Positions 8,265 through 16,827 of a stretch of DNA of 64,000 nucleotides are shown piece by piece (the stretch's first letter is position 1; each line of letters begins with the position of its first letter). Below the pieces are notes generated by a model. That model was given only the letters and a program-made list of their open reading frames with translations. It was not told the origin of the DNA and searched no databases. The stretch comes from Collinsella aerofaciens (GTDB taxonomy: Bacteria > Actinomycetota > Coriobacteriia > Coriobacteriales > Coriobacteriaceae), in the NCBI RefSeq assembly GCF_015670745.1, contig NZ_JADPCH010000008.1, positions 1 through 64,000 on the forward strand, read 5' to 3'. Both the position numbers and the translations under genes were made by a program.

Positions 8265-9383
8265 GTGCGAAACATCGCATCGCGGGACGAGTATGTGCCG
8301 CAGCATGGCAGCAGATATAAGACGAAGGACACGTCTTCGTGTGGCCTTGCCGACACTCGCATCCGCGTGAGGAAGATTGCCGCCATTGGGATGCTAACGT
8401 CGGCGGTTATTATCCTCGGAATTACCGCCAAAACCTACGCATCGGAGCGAATGGCACATTCAGATGCGTCAACGGTACAGACGCAAAACAAAAAGGTCTC
8501 TGAATCTAAAGTCACCGCAAGTCAAACCCTGTCGACAGCGAACCTCAAGACGGGGCTTTCGAAGGCTGACTTTAACGATATTCCCTCAGGCGATACCGTG
8601 CAGACCTTCTCACTGGTTGATGACCAGATCCTCGCCCTGGAGGATGAGAACCTCGCCGCACTCCAGAATGCGCTTGACCAGGCGCAGGAGCTGGGCGATG
8701 TGGGCGTGGTGTTTTACGACCTGTCGAGCGGTAAGGGCGTGACGTATAACGCTGATGTCGAGGTGTACGGTGCGAGTAGCTACAAGGCACTCTATGCGTT
8801 GTACATCTGCGAATCTCTGGTCGAGACGGGCCAGGTTTCACTCGATGACTTCCTTGGCACCTATGGTGGCTACAACATGGGTTGGCAGACGGTACGCGAC
8901 TTGATCGAGGCCGCGGTCGTTTATTCAGACAACGATTCGTTTATTGCGTTACGTGCGGCGTTTGACCGTGTCGGTTACGAGGATTGGATTGTCGGTCTTG
9001 GCATCGGTTACGATACGGCACTGGATCCGATGAGTGATTTTCCGATCTACTGCCCGCGCACTTCTGCGAGGTTATGGCGTGAGATGAGCGAGTATCTGAG
9101 CATGGATACCGAGACTTCACAGTGGTTGTCGGGCCTTCTGACATCAACATCGCGCTCGTTTATTCGCGATGGCATTGCGGACGAGCAGGTTTTGGTGCGC
9201 AACAAGGCAGGCTGGATTAGCGAGGATGGTTACTATTCGACATGCGATGCAGGCCTCATCGACATCGATGGCCGTACCTATGTCATGAGCGTCATGACAT
9301 CGATGCCATGGGGTGACCGTTCGAGCGAGGTTACGGCCGCGATTGCAAAGGCTCTGTTTGATACGCGAGCTGCACTGGCTTAG
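8265..9383 (+). CDS. Secreted or membrane-anchored serine hydrolase, class A beta-lactamase fold
   Basis: The 372-residue protein begins at a GTG preceded by CAGGAGACC. An N-terminal cytoplasmic stretch of about 38 residues leads to a hydrophobic segment (about 39-57, KIAAIGMLTSAVIILGI), then a low-complexity linker. The catalytic domain has the serine-hydrolase motifs in order: SSYK near residue 170 (Ser-x-x-Lys), SDN near 220 and KAG near 313 in place of KTG. This matches the beta-lactamase2 family of peptidases and transpeptidase-like proteins outside the membrane. It lacks clear evidence of drug resistance, and a cell-wall or peptide substrate is more likely. It stands alone between pflA and mtnN. 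Confidence 0.8.
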   Translation: MRNIASRDEYVPQHGSRYKTKDTSSCGLADTRIRVRKIAAIGMLTSAVIILGITAKTYASERMAHSDASTVQTQNKKVSESKVTASQTLSTANLKTGLSKADFNDIPSGDTVQTFSLVDDQILALEDENLAALQNALDQAQELGDVGVVFYDLSSGKGVTYNADVEVYGASSYKALYALYICESLVETGQVSLDDFLGTYGGYNMGWQTVRDLIEAAVVYSDNDSFIALRAAFDRVGYEDWIVGLGIGYDTALDPMSDFPIYCPRTSARLWREMSEYLSMDTETSQWLSGLLTSTSRSFIRDGIADEQVLVRNKAGWISEDGYYSTCDAGLIDIDGRTYVMSVMTSMPWGDRSSEVTAAIAKALFDTRAALA

Positions 9384-9461
9384 CGTGTTCGTTTGGCGAG
9401 GTCAAACAAAATGCTGGTACCATACCTTGGTTGAGAATTTCGTATAGGTTTGGGGAATGGT

Positions 9462-10202
9462 ATGGCTACCATCGCGATTATCGGTGCGCTCGAAAAAGAG
9501 ATCATGCAGATTAAGGAAGAGCTGAGCGACGTTTGCGAGGCACGGGAGGCGGGCTTGACCGTTGTGAGCGGTGAGCTCGACGGCCTGACAGTTGTCGCCA
9601 CAACGGCGGGCATGGGCACGGTGAACGCCGCCGCTGCAACACAGCACCTCATTAGCAAGTATGCTCCGCAGGCTGTTGTGTTTTCGGGCATTGCGGGCGG
9701 TTTGAACCCCAAGCTCCATATCGACGACGTGGTCATTGGCAAACGCCTACGCTATCTGGATACCGATACCGCGCTTATCGCCGAGTCCGCACCGGGGCTC
9801 GAGGAGTTTGGCTCGACGCCCGCGCTGGTCGATATTGCCGCCGACGTGCTTGCTGGACGTGGGTTTGTTGACGCTTCGAAAAATGCAGTCGCTTCGAACG
9901 AGGGCACCAAGCAGTTCCTGGTCGGCACGATTGCCACGGGTAACCGCTTTGTGACGGGCGCCACCATGCGCAACGACGCTATCGAGGCGACGCATGCCGA
10001 TTGTGTCGGCATGGAGGGCGCGGCAATTGCCCATGTCGCAACCAAAAATGGTGTCGATTGCCTGGTGTTGCGCGCTATCAGCGATAATTGTGACGAGGCG
10101 TACGATGCAATTTGCGAGCGAGAGTTCGATCTGTTCGAGTACGCGCGTGTCGCAAGTGACATTACGCTCGATATCGTCCGCCGCATTGCCGCTGCGCAAT
10201 AG
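9462..10202 (+). CDS. mtnN: 5'-methylthioadenosine/S-adenosylhomocysteine nucleosidase
   Basis: The 246-residue protein starts MATIAIIGALEKEI and has the purine nucleosidase pattern: TTAGMGTVNAA, VFSGIAGGLNP, and the C-terminal VGMEGAAIAHVA and LRAISDNCD motifs, which hold the base- and ribose-binding residues. It hydrolyses MTA and SAH to adenine and a thioribose or S-ribosylhomocysteine, clearing by-products of SAM use. GGGGAATGG precedes the ATG at 9462. It is followed closely by engB with 38 bases between them, so the two may be co-transcribed. Confidence 0.93.
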   Translation: MATIAIIGALEKEIMQIKEELSDVCEAREAGLTVVSGELDGLTVVATTAGMGTVNAAAATQHLISKYAPQAVVFSGIAGGLNPKLHIDDVVIGKRLRYLDTDTALIAESAPGLEEFGSTPALVDIAADVLAGRGFVDASKNAVASNEGTKQFLVGTIATGNRFVTGATMRNDAIEATHADCVGMEGAAIAHVATKNGVDCLVLRAISDNCDEAYDAICEREFDLFEYARVASDITLDIVRRIAAAQ

Positions 10203-10240
10203 CGCGTCTATTTGTAAGAACCTACGACCAAGGAGTGTCC

Positions 10241-10831
10241 ATGGCCGATTCCATTAACTACCAGCTTGCCAAGTTCGTCGCCAGCTATGGCAAGGTTTCG
10301 CAGATTCCCGAGTCCACCTGCCCCGAGGTGAGCTTTGTCGGCCGCTCCAACGTGGGCAAGTCGTCGATTATGAACAAGCTATTTGGCCGCAAGAACCTAG
10401 TCAAGGTTTCCAGTACGCCGGGCAAGACGAGCAACATCAACTTCTTTGAGGCCGATGACGTGCATTTCGTGGACCTGCCGGGTTACGGTTTCGCCCGTCG
10501 CTCCAAGGCCGAGCGCGACCGCTGGGCCGAGCTTATCGGCGACTTTTTCGACTCCGAGCGCAGCTTTAACTTGGTCGTCTCACTGGTGGACATTCGTCAC
10601 GACCCCAGTAAACTCGACCATGACATGATCGACTACCTGCAGGGCAACGAGTTCAACTTTATCGTCTGCCTCACCAAGGCCGACAAACTCAGCCGCACCC
10701 AGCAGGCCCGCCAAGCAGCAGCCATCAAAAAGCAGCTCAACGTCCCGGCCGAAAACGTAATCATCACAAGCTCCCAAACCGGCACCGGCATCGACGAACT
10801 AAAAAAGCGCATCGCCGAGGCCTGCCTCTAG
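10241..10831 (+). CDS. engB: Ribosome biogenesis GTP-binding protein EngB/YsxC
   Basis: The 196-residue protein is a compact TRAFAC GTPase. The P-loop GRSNVGKSS spans about 34-42, then the switch segment VSSTPGKTSNINFF, the G3 motif DLPGYG, the G4 motif TKAD and the G5 SSQTG. EngB helps mature the large ribosomal subunit. AAGGAG lies 5 bases before the ATG at 10241; the GTG at 10235 overlaps the ribosome site. The next gene downstream belongs to a different, AT-richer module. Confidence 0.95.
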   Translation: MADSINYQLAKFVASYGKVSQIPESTCPEVSFVGRSNVGKSSIMNKLFGRKNLVKVSSTPGKTSNINFFEADDVHFVDLPGYGFARRSKAERDRWAELIGDFFDSERSFNLVVSLVDIRHDPSKLDHDMIDYLQGNEFNFIVCLTKADKLSRTQQARQAAAIKKQLNVPAENVIITSSQTGTGIDELKKRIAEACL

Positions 10832-10862
10832 TCAGGCTGCAGCCCTTCAAAAGCTCCTATCT

Positions 10863-10909
10863 ATATCACCTCAGTGATAGTTATTGGTAAACTATCGCTG
10901 AGGTGATAT
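10863..10909. promoter_or_regulatory. Near-perfect palindrome before the DUF3990/HTH pair
   Basis: ATATCACCTCAGTGATAGTT (10863-10882) pairs with AACTATCGCTGAGGTGATAT (10890-10909), one mismatch, around a 7-base loop. It ends 16 bases before the DUF3990 start and overlaps where its promoter and leader must be. It could be the operator of the HTH partner. CTATATCACC is also shared with the TTGCGGTGATATAG hairpins, so a repeat origin is possible. Confidence 0.7.
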
Positions 10910-10925
10910 TTTTTAGGAGGTCGAT

Positions 10926-11609
10926 ATGGAGCTTTGGCACGGGTCGGAGGTTGTTGTCGAGCATCCATCGTTGGATAAATGCAGGCAATTCAATGACTAT
11001 GGGCGCGGGTTTTATTGCACACCGCATGAGGAAATGGCAATGGAGTGGGCATGTCGGACCGAGTCTGATGGCATTGCCAATCGATATGAGCTTGATTTAG
11101 ATGGCCTTGCGATTTTGGATTTGGAATCAGGTGAGTTCTCGATTCTCAACTGGCTTGCAATTCTGGCGAATAACAGAGAGTTCAATGTTTCAACGCCAGT
11201 AGCACGCGAGGGGCTTCGTTATCTGCTGGATAACTGCCTGATTGATATTTCTCCCTATGACGTTATTCGAGGCTATCGTGCAGACGATTCCTATTTCTCG
11301 TTTGCAAGACAGTTTGTCAACGGCATGATCTCGCTCAGGCAATTGCAGCGCATTATGTTTTTGGGGGATTTGGGCATTCAATATGCGCTTATGAGTGAGC
11401 GTGCGTTCTCGGCGATTAAGTTCCGCGATTGGAAGCAGGCTTCGGGAGCTGAGTTTTATCCCAAACGATTTGAGCGAGAACAGAACGCTCGACGAAAGTA
11501 CCTGGATACGGTAAACGGATTTGACTCTGATGGTGTCGACATTAGGGATTTGATGGCAGGGAGGGTTGATTTGAATGATCCAAGAGTTAACGGATCGTGG
11601 GCCGAGTAG
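10926..11609 (+). CDS. DUF3990 domain protein, putative toxin of a toxin-antitoxin pair
   Basis: The 227-residue protein opens with MELWHGSEVVVEHPSLDK and DYGRGFYCTPHEEMAMEWA, the DUF3990 signature. That family resembles ADP-ribosyltransferase-like folds (an early HGS motif and a conserved G-x-G-F-Y-x-T), but I cannot identify all catalytic residues. TTTAGGAGG lies 6 bases before the ATG. The next gene overlaps its end by 35 bases and encodes an HTH protein, the usual arrangement for a toxin and its antitoxin/repressor. Codon use is clearly AT-richer than in neighbouring genes, pointing to transfer. The C-terminal half (residues 110-227) has no motif I recognise. Confidence 0.7.
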   Translation: MELWHGSEVVVEHPSLDKCRQFNDYGRGFYCTPHEEMAMEWACRTESDGIANRYELDLDGLAILDLESGEFSILNWLAILANNREFNVSTPVAREGLRYLLDNCLIDISPYDVIRGYRADDSYFSFARQFVNGMISLRQLQRIMFLGDLGIQYALMSERAFSAIKFRDWKQASGAEFYPKRFEREQNARRKYLDTVNGFDSDGVDIRDLMAGRVDLNDPRVNGSWAE

Positions 11610-12273
11610 GACATACCCCGTCTACTACCTCGAGGACGCAATGAACAATCTCGGCGACTGCTTTGACTATGCCGTTAACGATTATGGAGCAGAAGGATCG
11701 GAAGTTGCTGAACTCTTTTGCTTGAGCGGCGTAGCTCGCGAGTTCGAATGCGGCAACGCATGGGTAGTGTCGGGAAAATCGGGCGTTGAGCTGTTCGCGC
11801 TTATCGCCGAAAGGTCGGGCTATCAATCAAGGCCGATGCCAAATCGAACCTACCGATTCGAAAAGACACCGGAATATTGGACAGGCTGGATATTGGCATA
11901 CCTTCAGTGGCGCCTAGGAGAGTCTTTCGAAGATTTGCTGCATGTCGTTCCATTCGATGTGCTACGCAGTCTGTACTACCCCTGGCACGAAGCCTCGGAG
12001 GAACGCGTGGCTCGCCTCGTCTGCGATATGGCGAAAAAAGCGTCCAGGCAAACCAAGCTTGCGTTAGCAAGAAAGAGGCTCAAGAAAACCCAACAAGATC
12101 TGGCATACGAATCGGATGTGTCACTCCGCTCAATCCAAATGTACGAGCAGCGCCAGAGAAACATCAATGAAGCTTCGGTAACAAGCGTAAGAGCCATAGC
12201 AAAAGCCCTCCACTGCAACATCGAAGACCTCCTAGAACCAGTCTTCGAATACAAAGAAACCAGCGCAGCGTAA
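11575..12273 (+). CDS. HTH (XRE) protein with N-terminal partner domain, putative antitoxin
   Basis: The 232-residue protein has an N-terminal region with YYLEDAMNNLGDCFDYAVND (about residues 17-36) and, at the C-terminus, an XRE helix-turn-helix (about 157-215, ARKRLKKTQQDLAYESDVSLRSIQMYEQ). I start at 11575, after a GCAGGGAGGG ribosome site inside the upstream gene, giving a 35-base overlap that implies translational coupling. The DNA-binding domain at the C-terminal end and the overlap with a DUF3990 gene suggest an antitoxin that also represses the operon, possibly through the palindrome at 10863. An alternative start at 11641 would remove 22 residues. Base composition is as AT-rich as its partner. 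Confidence 0.7.
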   Translation: MIQELTDRGPSRTYPVYYLEDAMNNLGDCFDYAVNDYGAEGSEVAELFCLSGVAREFECGNAWVVSGKSGVELFALIAERSGYQSRPMPNRTYRFEKTPEYWTGWILAYLQWRLGESFEDLLHVVPFDVLRSLYYPWHEASEERVARLVCDMAKKASRQTKLALARKRLKKTQQDLAYESDVSLRSIQMYEQRQRNINEASVTSVRAIAKALHCNIEDLLEPVFEYKETSAA

Positions 12274-12382
12274 ACCAAGCGCACAGGCGAAGCCTGTCAC
12301 TAGTAAGTGTCCCTACCTAGCAAGAGCCCCTACCAATAAAAAGCCAGATTATCAGCCCGGCGCCCCTTCAAAGCGTGGGTCC

Positions 12383-12567
12383 CTGTAGACATCCTCAGCA
12401 AGGTGCGCGCAGGGACGGTCGGGATGTTCCCTCAAAATCATTCCGCAGCGCGAAGGCCCCTTGTCCGTCGCTCCGCAGGAGCAGGACAAGGGGCCTTCAT
12501 GCGCGAGGACGATTTTGAGGGAACATCCCGACCGTCCCGGACAGGTATATGAGGAGGATGTCTACAG
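12383..12567. repeat. Nested long palindrome A (CCGCAG/CGAGGAC core), convergent intergenic
   Basis: Three nested arm pairs: 12383-12396 with 12554-12567, a perfect 28-bp pair 12412-12439 with 12511-12538, and a perfect 15-bp pair 12452-12466 with 12484-12498. The two internal bulges are both 12 nt: ATTCCGCAGCGC on the left and ATGCGCGAGGAC on the right. The outer right arm contains the thrB stop codon. It lies between convergent genes and could serve as a bidirectional terminator. The same core occurs at 17866 and 32087 with unrelated arms. Confidence 0.85.
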
Positions 12568-13443
12568 GTACTCGATTTGAGCGCCTTCCGTGTCGCACGT
12601 CAGAATATGCGTATCACACTTAGGGAACTGCTCGCGCAGCTTGACCTGCAGGAACTTTGCCACGATAGTGTCGTCAGTCACGGCCATGAGGGTCGAGCCC
12701 GAACCGCTGATCCAGATGGTCTTGGCGCCGCCGTTAAGGCAGGTGTCGCGCACGGCGTTGTAGTCGGGAATCAGACGGCGACGATAGGGTTCCTGGATGC
12801 GGTCGTCGTTGGCGGCGGCAATCAGGTCAAGGTCGCCGGTCTCCAGGCCGCGCGTCATGCCGGCGATGCGGCCCATTTGCCATACGGCGGTGGAGAGTGG
12901 AATCTCTTGCGGCACAACCTTGCGCGCCTCGCTCGTATGCACCTCGTAGGGCGGAATTACGGTAATAAAACGCAAGCGATCGCTCACCTCGTAGCGCAGG
13001 CACTGGGGGAGCGAATCGGTCGCCGCAAAGGAGCAGACGGCGCCGCCCAGGATAGCGGGGGCGACGTTATCGGGATGGCCCTCGACCTCGGTGGCAATGC
13101 GGACGAGCTCGGCACGGTCAACGGTGTGGCCTGTCAGCGCGGCGGCGGCCATAATGCCGGCGACGACACAGGTGGAGCTGGAGCCCAGGCCGCGGGCGAC
13201 GGGAACGTCAGTCTGAATGTCGATGGCGACGGGGAAGGCCGGCTCGCCCCATGCGGCCAGTGCATCGACAAAGCTAACGTAGACCAGGTTGTTCTCGTTT
13301 TGGAATTCCTCGGGGCAGCCCGTGATGGTGAGCTTGTCGGCGCGCTCGAAGGTGAAGTGCGAGTAGAGGCTGACGGCCATGCCGAGGGTGTCGTAGCCAA
13401 TGCCTAGGTTCGCGCTGGTGGCGGGGACGGTGATTTTGATCAT
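12562..13443 (-). CDS. thrB: Homoserine kinase
   Basis: The 293-residue GHMP-family kinase begins MIKITVPATSANLGIGYDTLG and has the ATP-binding motif ARGLGSSSTCVVAGI near residues 85-100 and a C-terminal GSGSTLMAV motif. It phosphorylates homoserine to O-phosphohomoserine, the substrate of threonine synthase. It lies downstream of thrC on the same strand, but a 200-base gap with a long palindrome separates them, so they may not form one transcript. GGAGATTCCC precedes the ATG. Confidence 0.93.
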   Translation of the reverse strand: MIKITVPATSANLGIGYDTLGMAVSLYSHFTFERADKLTITGCPEEFQNENNLVYVSFVDALAAWGEPAFPVAIDIQTDVPVARGLGSSSTCVVAGIMAAAALTGHTVDRAELVRIATEVEGHPDNVAPAILGGAVCSFAATDSLPQCLRYEVSDRLRFITVIPPYEVHTSEARKVVPQEIPLSTAVWQMGRIAGMTRGLETGDLDLIAAANDDRIQEPYRRRLIPDYNAVRDTCLNGGAKTIWISGSGSTLMAVTDDTIVAKFLQVKLREQFPKCDTHILTCDTEGAQIEYL

Positions 13444-13459
13444 GGGAATCTCCTGGGCG

Positions 13460-13563
13460 GTCTGCCTGTTTAGTTCGCTGCTCGGGCAGTCCTGGCTCGC
13501 TCGGAAAGCACATTAAGTGCTTTCCGGCTCGTGCGGAACTCGCGACGAACTAAACAGGCAGAC
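13460..13563. repeat. Nested palindrome B between thrC and thrB
   Basis: An 18-bp perfect outer pair (13460-13477 with 13546-13563, GTCTGCCTGTTTAGTTCG type) encloses an inner hairpin GGAAAGCAC-ATTAA-GTGCTTTCC (13503-13525). The right bulge read on the minus strand contains AGTTCCGCACGAG, a degraded form of the CCGCAG core of palindromes A, C and D. It sits inside the presumed thrC-thrB unit. Confidence 0.75.
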
Positions 13564-13600
13564 CCGCATGTCAGCTCGTCATTATCCCGGTGAGTATCTG

Positions 13601-13634
13601 ATAAAAGAAGGTGCGCCGGCTTTCGCCGGCGCCT
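13601..13634 (-). terminator. Intrinsic terminator of thrC
   Basis: On the minus strand a GCGCCGGC/GCCGGCGC stem is followed by CTTCTTTTAT. It starts 9 bases after the thrC stop. Confidence 0.8.
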
Positions 13635-13643
13635 AGTAAGGGT

Positions 13644-15161
13644 TTAGTTGGTAGCCATCTTTTTTGCAGCCTGCTCTACGTAGTTGGCCATGTCGGCTAC
13701 GTCGCAGACGTCTTCGAAGCGGACGGGCTTGGACTCGAGCTCGGCGAGCTGGACCGGGGCAACCGTGTTGGTTGCCTGCTCGAGCACGCGCATAGCCTCA
13801 AAGTCGTCCTCGGGAACGTCGAGCCCCAGGGCGTCGCAGCAGGCGCGCGGGAACTTGTAGGGGCTGGCGGTCGAAAGCAGCACGCGAGCCTTGGCGCCCT
13901 CGGTGGGAGCGACCTGCTCAAAGACGTGATAGCCGCAAGCGGTGTGCGGGTCGATCACGTAGCCGTTCGCGTCCCAGCAGCTCTTGATGGCAGTGCGTAC
14001 CTCGTCCTCGCTGGCCCAACCGCAGCCAAAGACGCTCTGAATCTTTGCCAGCAGGTCGGCGGGAACTTCGTAGCGACCAGTCCGCGCCAGCTGTTCCATA
14101 AGGCCGGCAACGAGCTCACAATCGCCATCGGACAGGAAGTAGAGCATGCGCTCCAGGTTAGAGCTGATGAGGATGTCCATCGACGGCGAGATGGTCGTGA
14201 AGAACGGACGGTTGCGGTCGTAGACGCCGGTGGTCAGGAAGTCAGCCAGCACGTTGTTCTTGTCGCTCGCGACGATGAGCTTGGCGACGGGCAGACCCAT
14301 GCGCTTGGCATAGTAGCCGGCCAGGATATCGCCAAAGTTGCCGGTCGGTACGCAGAACTCCACGGCGTCGCCGGCCTCGATGGCGCCGGCGCGCAGCAGC
14401 TGCGCATAGGCGGCAAAGTAGTAGACGACCTGCGGCACCAGACGGCCGACGTTGATGGAGTTGGCGCTCGAAAGCACCGTGCCGGCGGCATCCAGACGCT
14501 CGGCGAGCTCCTTATCGGCAAAGATGCGCTTGACGGCGCTCTGGGCGTCGTCGAAGTTGCCGCGGATGCCGCAGACGGCGACGTTGTCGCCCTCCTGTGT
14601 GGACATCTGCAGATTCTGCACACGGCTGACTTTGCCCTCGGGATAAAAGACGGTGATGCCCGTACCCGGGGCGTCGGCAAAGCCGGCGAGTGCTGCCTTG
14701 CCCGTGTCGCCCGACGTGGCGGTGACGATCATGATGCGCTCGGCGCCGCCGTCCTTGGCGGAAGTGCGGGCCATGAGGCGGGGGAGCATCTGCAGGGCGA
14801 CGTCCTTGAAGGCGCTCGTGGGGCCGCCAAAGAGCTCCATCACATAGGTCTGAGGGGCGACAGCGCCCGGCGCAGCGTCGAGTTTGACGAGCGGTGTAAC
14901 CTCTTCATTCGCAAACGTACCGCGGTAAGCCTCATTCACACAGGCTGAAATTTCTTCGTCCGTGTAATCGTTCAGTAACATTCCCAACACATTTTGAGCG
15001 ATTTCAAAGTACGATTTATCTGCAAGCGAGCTGATATCGACCTGCTGGGTGCCAAGCTCGTCCGAGACAAACAAACCCCCGTCGGGAGCTATGCCGGTGC
15101 GGATTGCCACCTTACTTGAGCATGATAAAGTGCGTCCTCGTGTACTATGATAAGTTCCCAT
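13644..15161 (-). CDS. thrC: Threonine synthase
   Basis: The 505-residue PLP enzyme starts MGTYHSTRGRTLSCSSKVAI, the typical threonine synthase N-terminus. The PLP-lysine motif SAFKDVALQMLP is near residue 113, the phosphate-binding ATSGDTGKAALAGF follows, and VPTGNFGDILAGYYAKRMGLP comes later. It converts O-phosphohomoserine to threonine. I use 15161 because GAGGAG lies about 9 bases upstream; an in-frame ATG at 15206 only adds non-conserved residues. The gene is divergent from lysC with about 100 bases between the starts, so one control region could serve both. Confidence 0.93.
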   Translation of the reverse strand: MGTYHSTRGRTLSCSSKVAIRTGIAPDGGLFVSDELGTQQVDISSLADKSYFEIAQNVLGMLLNDYTDEEISACVNEAYRGTFANEEVTPLVKLDAAPGAVAPQTYVMELFGGPTSAFKDVALQMLPRLMARTSAKDGGAERIMIVTATSGDTGKAALAGFADAPGTGITVFYPEGKVSRVQNLQMSTQEGDNVAVCGIRGNFDDAQSAVKRIFADKELAERLDAAGTVLSSANSINVGRLVPQVVYYFAAYAQLLRAGAIEAGDAVEFCVPTGNFGDILAGYYAKRMGLPVAKLIVASDKNNVLADFLTTGVYDRNRPFFTTISPSMDILISSNLERMLYFLSDGDCELVAGLMEQLARTGRYEVPADLLAKIQSVFGCGWASEDEVRTAIKSCWDANGYVIDPHTACGYHVFEQVAPTEGAKARVLLSTASPYKFPRACCDALGLDVPEDDFEAMRVLEQATNTVAPVQLAELESKPVRFEDVCDVADMANYVEQAAKKMATN

Positions 15162-15264
15162 ATAACAGTGCTCCTCGGATACCTTGGTCCCAATCGGTGA
15201 ACCCATGGTATCAGAGCACGCAAAACAGGTTTGCAGAGGCTTTTAGAAAGGTAACCTCCAGCCC

Positions 15265-16653
15265 ATGATTAAGATTGCCAAGTTTGGCGGCTCGTCGGTC
15301 GCCGACGCCGAACACTTTAAGAAGATCAAGGCCATCGTCGACGCCGACCCTGCTCGCCGTTTTGTGGTGGTTTCCGCCTGCGGTCGCCGCTTTAAGGGCG
15401 ACACCAAGGTGACCGACCTGCTCTACCTGGTTAACGCGCACGTTAAGTATCACGTGTCGTGCGAGGAGCTGCTCGAGGACATTGGCCAGCGCTATTTTGA
15501 TATCGCTGATGAGCTGGAGCTCACCTATCCCATCCGCGAGGAGTTCGCGGCCTTTGCCGAGCGCGCCCGCTCGGGCGGCTACTCCACCGAGGAGCTCGTG
15601 AGCCGTGGCGAGTACTTCACCGCTCGCCTGATGGCCGAGTACCTGGACCTGCCGTTCCTGGACGCCGCGACGGTTGTGGCGTTCCATCATGACGGTACGC
15701 TCAGCATGAACCGCACCTCCGAGCTGGTGCAGGAATACGGCCAGCAGGGCGGCTTTGTTATGCCCGGTTTCTACGGCGCGACGCGAGAGGGCCAGATCAA
15801 GCTGCTCGATCGTGGCGGCGGCGATATCTCGGGCTCGATCTTGGCCAAGTGCCTGGGCGCCGACCTGTACGAGAACTGGACCGATGTCTCTGGTTTCTAT
15901 TCTGCCGATCCGCGTATTGTTCCCGAGGCTCAGCCCATTGCGCGCGTTACCTACGAGGAGCTGCGCGAGCTTTCGTACATGGGCGCAAGCGTCCTGCACG
16001 AGGAGGCCGTGTTCCCCGTGCGCGAGGCAGGCATTCCGCTGGTCATCAAGAACACCAATGCGCCGCAGGACCCCGGCACCATCATTAGCGAGACGGCTGA
16101 CGAGGGCGAGGCGGAGCCCATCATTACCGGCGTGACCGGCAAACGCGGCTTTGTCGCCATCAATGTGGCCCGCGACCGCACCAAGCCCCGTGTCGGCTTT
16201 ATGCGCCGCGCGCTTTCGGTCTTCGAGCGCTATGACGTTTCCGTTGAGCACATGCCCACCGGTGTCGACCGCTTTGGCGCCGTGGTGCAGGAGCAGGACG
16301 TTCACGATTCGCTGTACTCGCTTGTGAGCGACATTCAGCAGGAGGTCGAGCCGCTCGAGATCGAGGTTGTCGAGGGCTTGGCGCTCATCGCTACCGTCGG
16401 TCGTAACCTGCGCGGCCGCGCGGGTATCTCGGGCCACCTGTTTGGCATGCTTGGCCAGGCCGGCGTGAGCGTGCGCATGATTTCGCAGAGCTGCGACGAG
16501 ATCAACATCATTATCGGTGTTGAGGAGAAAGACTTCGACCTGGCGATTCAGACCATTTACCGTGCCTTCTCCGACGAGAACGGCATTGTGAAGGTCTCCG
16601 ACTTGGAGGCTCCCACGCCGGTCGATCCCACCCTGGCTGCGCTCAAAAAGTAG
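15265..16653 (+). CDS. lysC: Aspartate kinase
   Basis: The 462-residue protein has the amino-acid kinase domain (KFGGSSVADAEHFKKIK at 6-22, SRGEYFTARLMAEYL in the middle, and RGGGDISGSILAKCLGADLYENWTD) and two C-terminal ACT domains (about 310-450, including VGRNLRGRAGISGHLFGMLG). It phosphorylates aspartate at the head of the threonine, methionine and lysine routes, and the ACT domains imply feedback inhibition. No homoserine dehydrogenase is fused. It is followed by asd, the next enzyme, after a hairpin at 16664. Ribosome site AGAAAGG. Confidence 0.93.
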   Translation: MIKIAKFGGSSVADAEHFKKIKAIVDADPARRFVVVSACGRRFKGDTKVTDLLYLVNAHVKYHVSCEELLEDIGQRYFDIADELELTYPIREEFAAFAERARSGGYSTEELVSRGEYFTARLMAEYLDLPFLDAATVVAFHHDGTLSMNRTSELVQEYGQQGGFVMPGFYGATREGQIKLLDRGGGDISGSILAKCLGADLYENWTDVSGFYSADPRIVPEAQPIARVTYEELRELSYMGASVLHEEAVFPVREAGIPLVIKNTNAPQDPGTIISETADEGEAEPIITGVTGKRGFVAINVARDRTKPRVGFMRRALSVFERYDVSVEHMPTGVDRFGAVVQEQDVHDSLYSLVSDIQQEVEPLEIEVVEGLALIATVGRNLRGRAGISGHLFGMLGQAGVSVRMISQSCDEINIIIGVEEKDFDLAIQTIYRAFSDENGIVKVSDLEAPTPVDPTLAALKK

Positions 16654-16663
16654 CGACTGCTCG

Positions 16664-16696
16664 GTAGATTTTTTGGGTCATGTCTCAAAAATCTAC
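16664..16696. repeat. Hairpin between lysC and asd
   Basis: GTAGATTTTTTGGG (16664-16677) pairs with TCTCAAAAATCTAC (16683-16696) with one mismatch. It may be a terminator, with the T-rich stem, or a leader structure for asd. Confidence 0.5.
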
Positions 16697-16827
16697 GGCG
16701 GGGCGTTTCGTTTCGGTTTCGTTTCGACGGGGCGGGTTTCGTGCCCGCCTCGTTCTTGTATACACTGGCAACAATAATCGGCCTGCTCGGCGTGCGGGCA
16801 AAAGCCATAACCTTTAAAGGGGGAAGC

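Noticed and set aside
8265-9383. Antibiotic-resistance beta-lactamase
   Set aside because: SxxK and SDN motifs are present, but KTG is KAG and the N-terminus is a membrane anchor with a linker; a cell-wall or peptide role is more likely.
13611-14948. 445-codon frame on the plus strand opposite thrC
   Set aside because: Antisense to a well-supported threonine synthase; composition is Gly/Val/Asp-rich as expected of a shadow.
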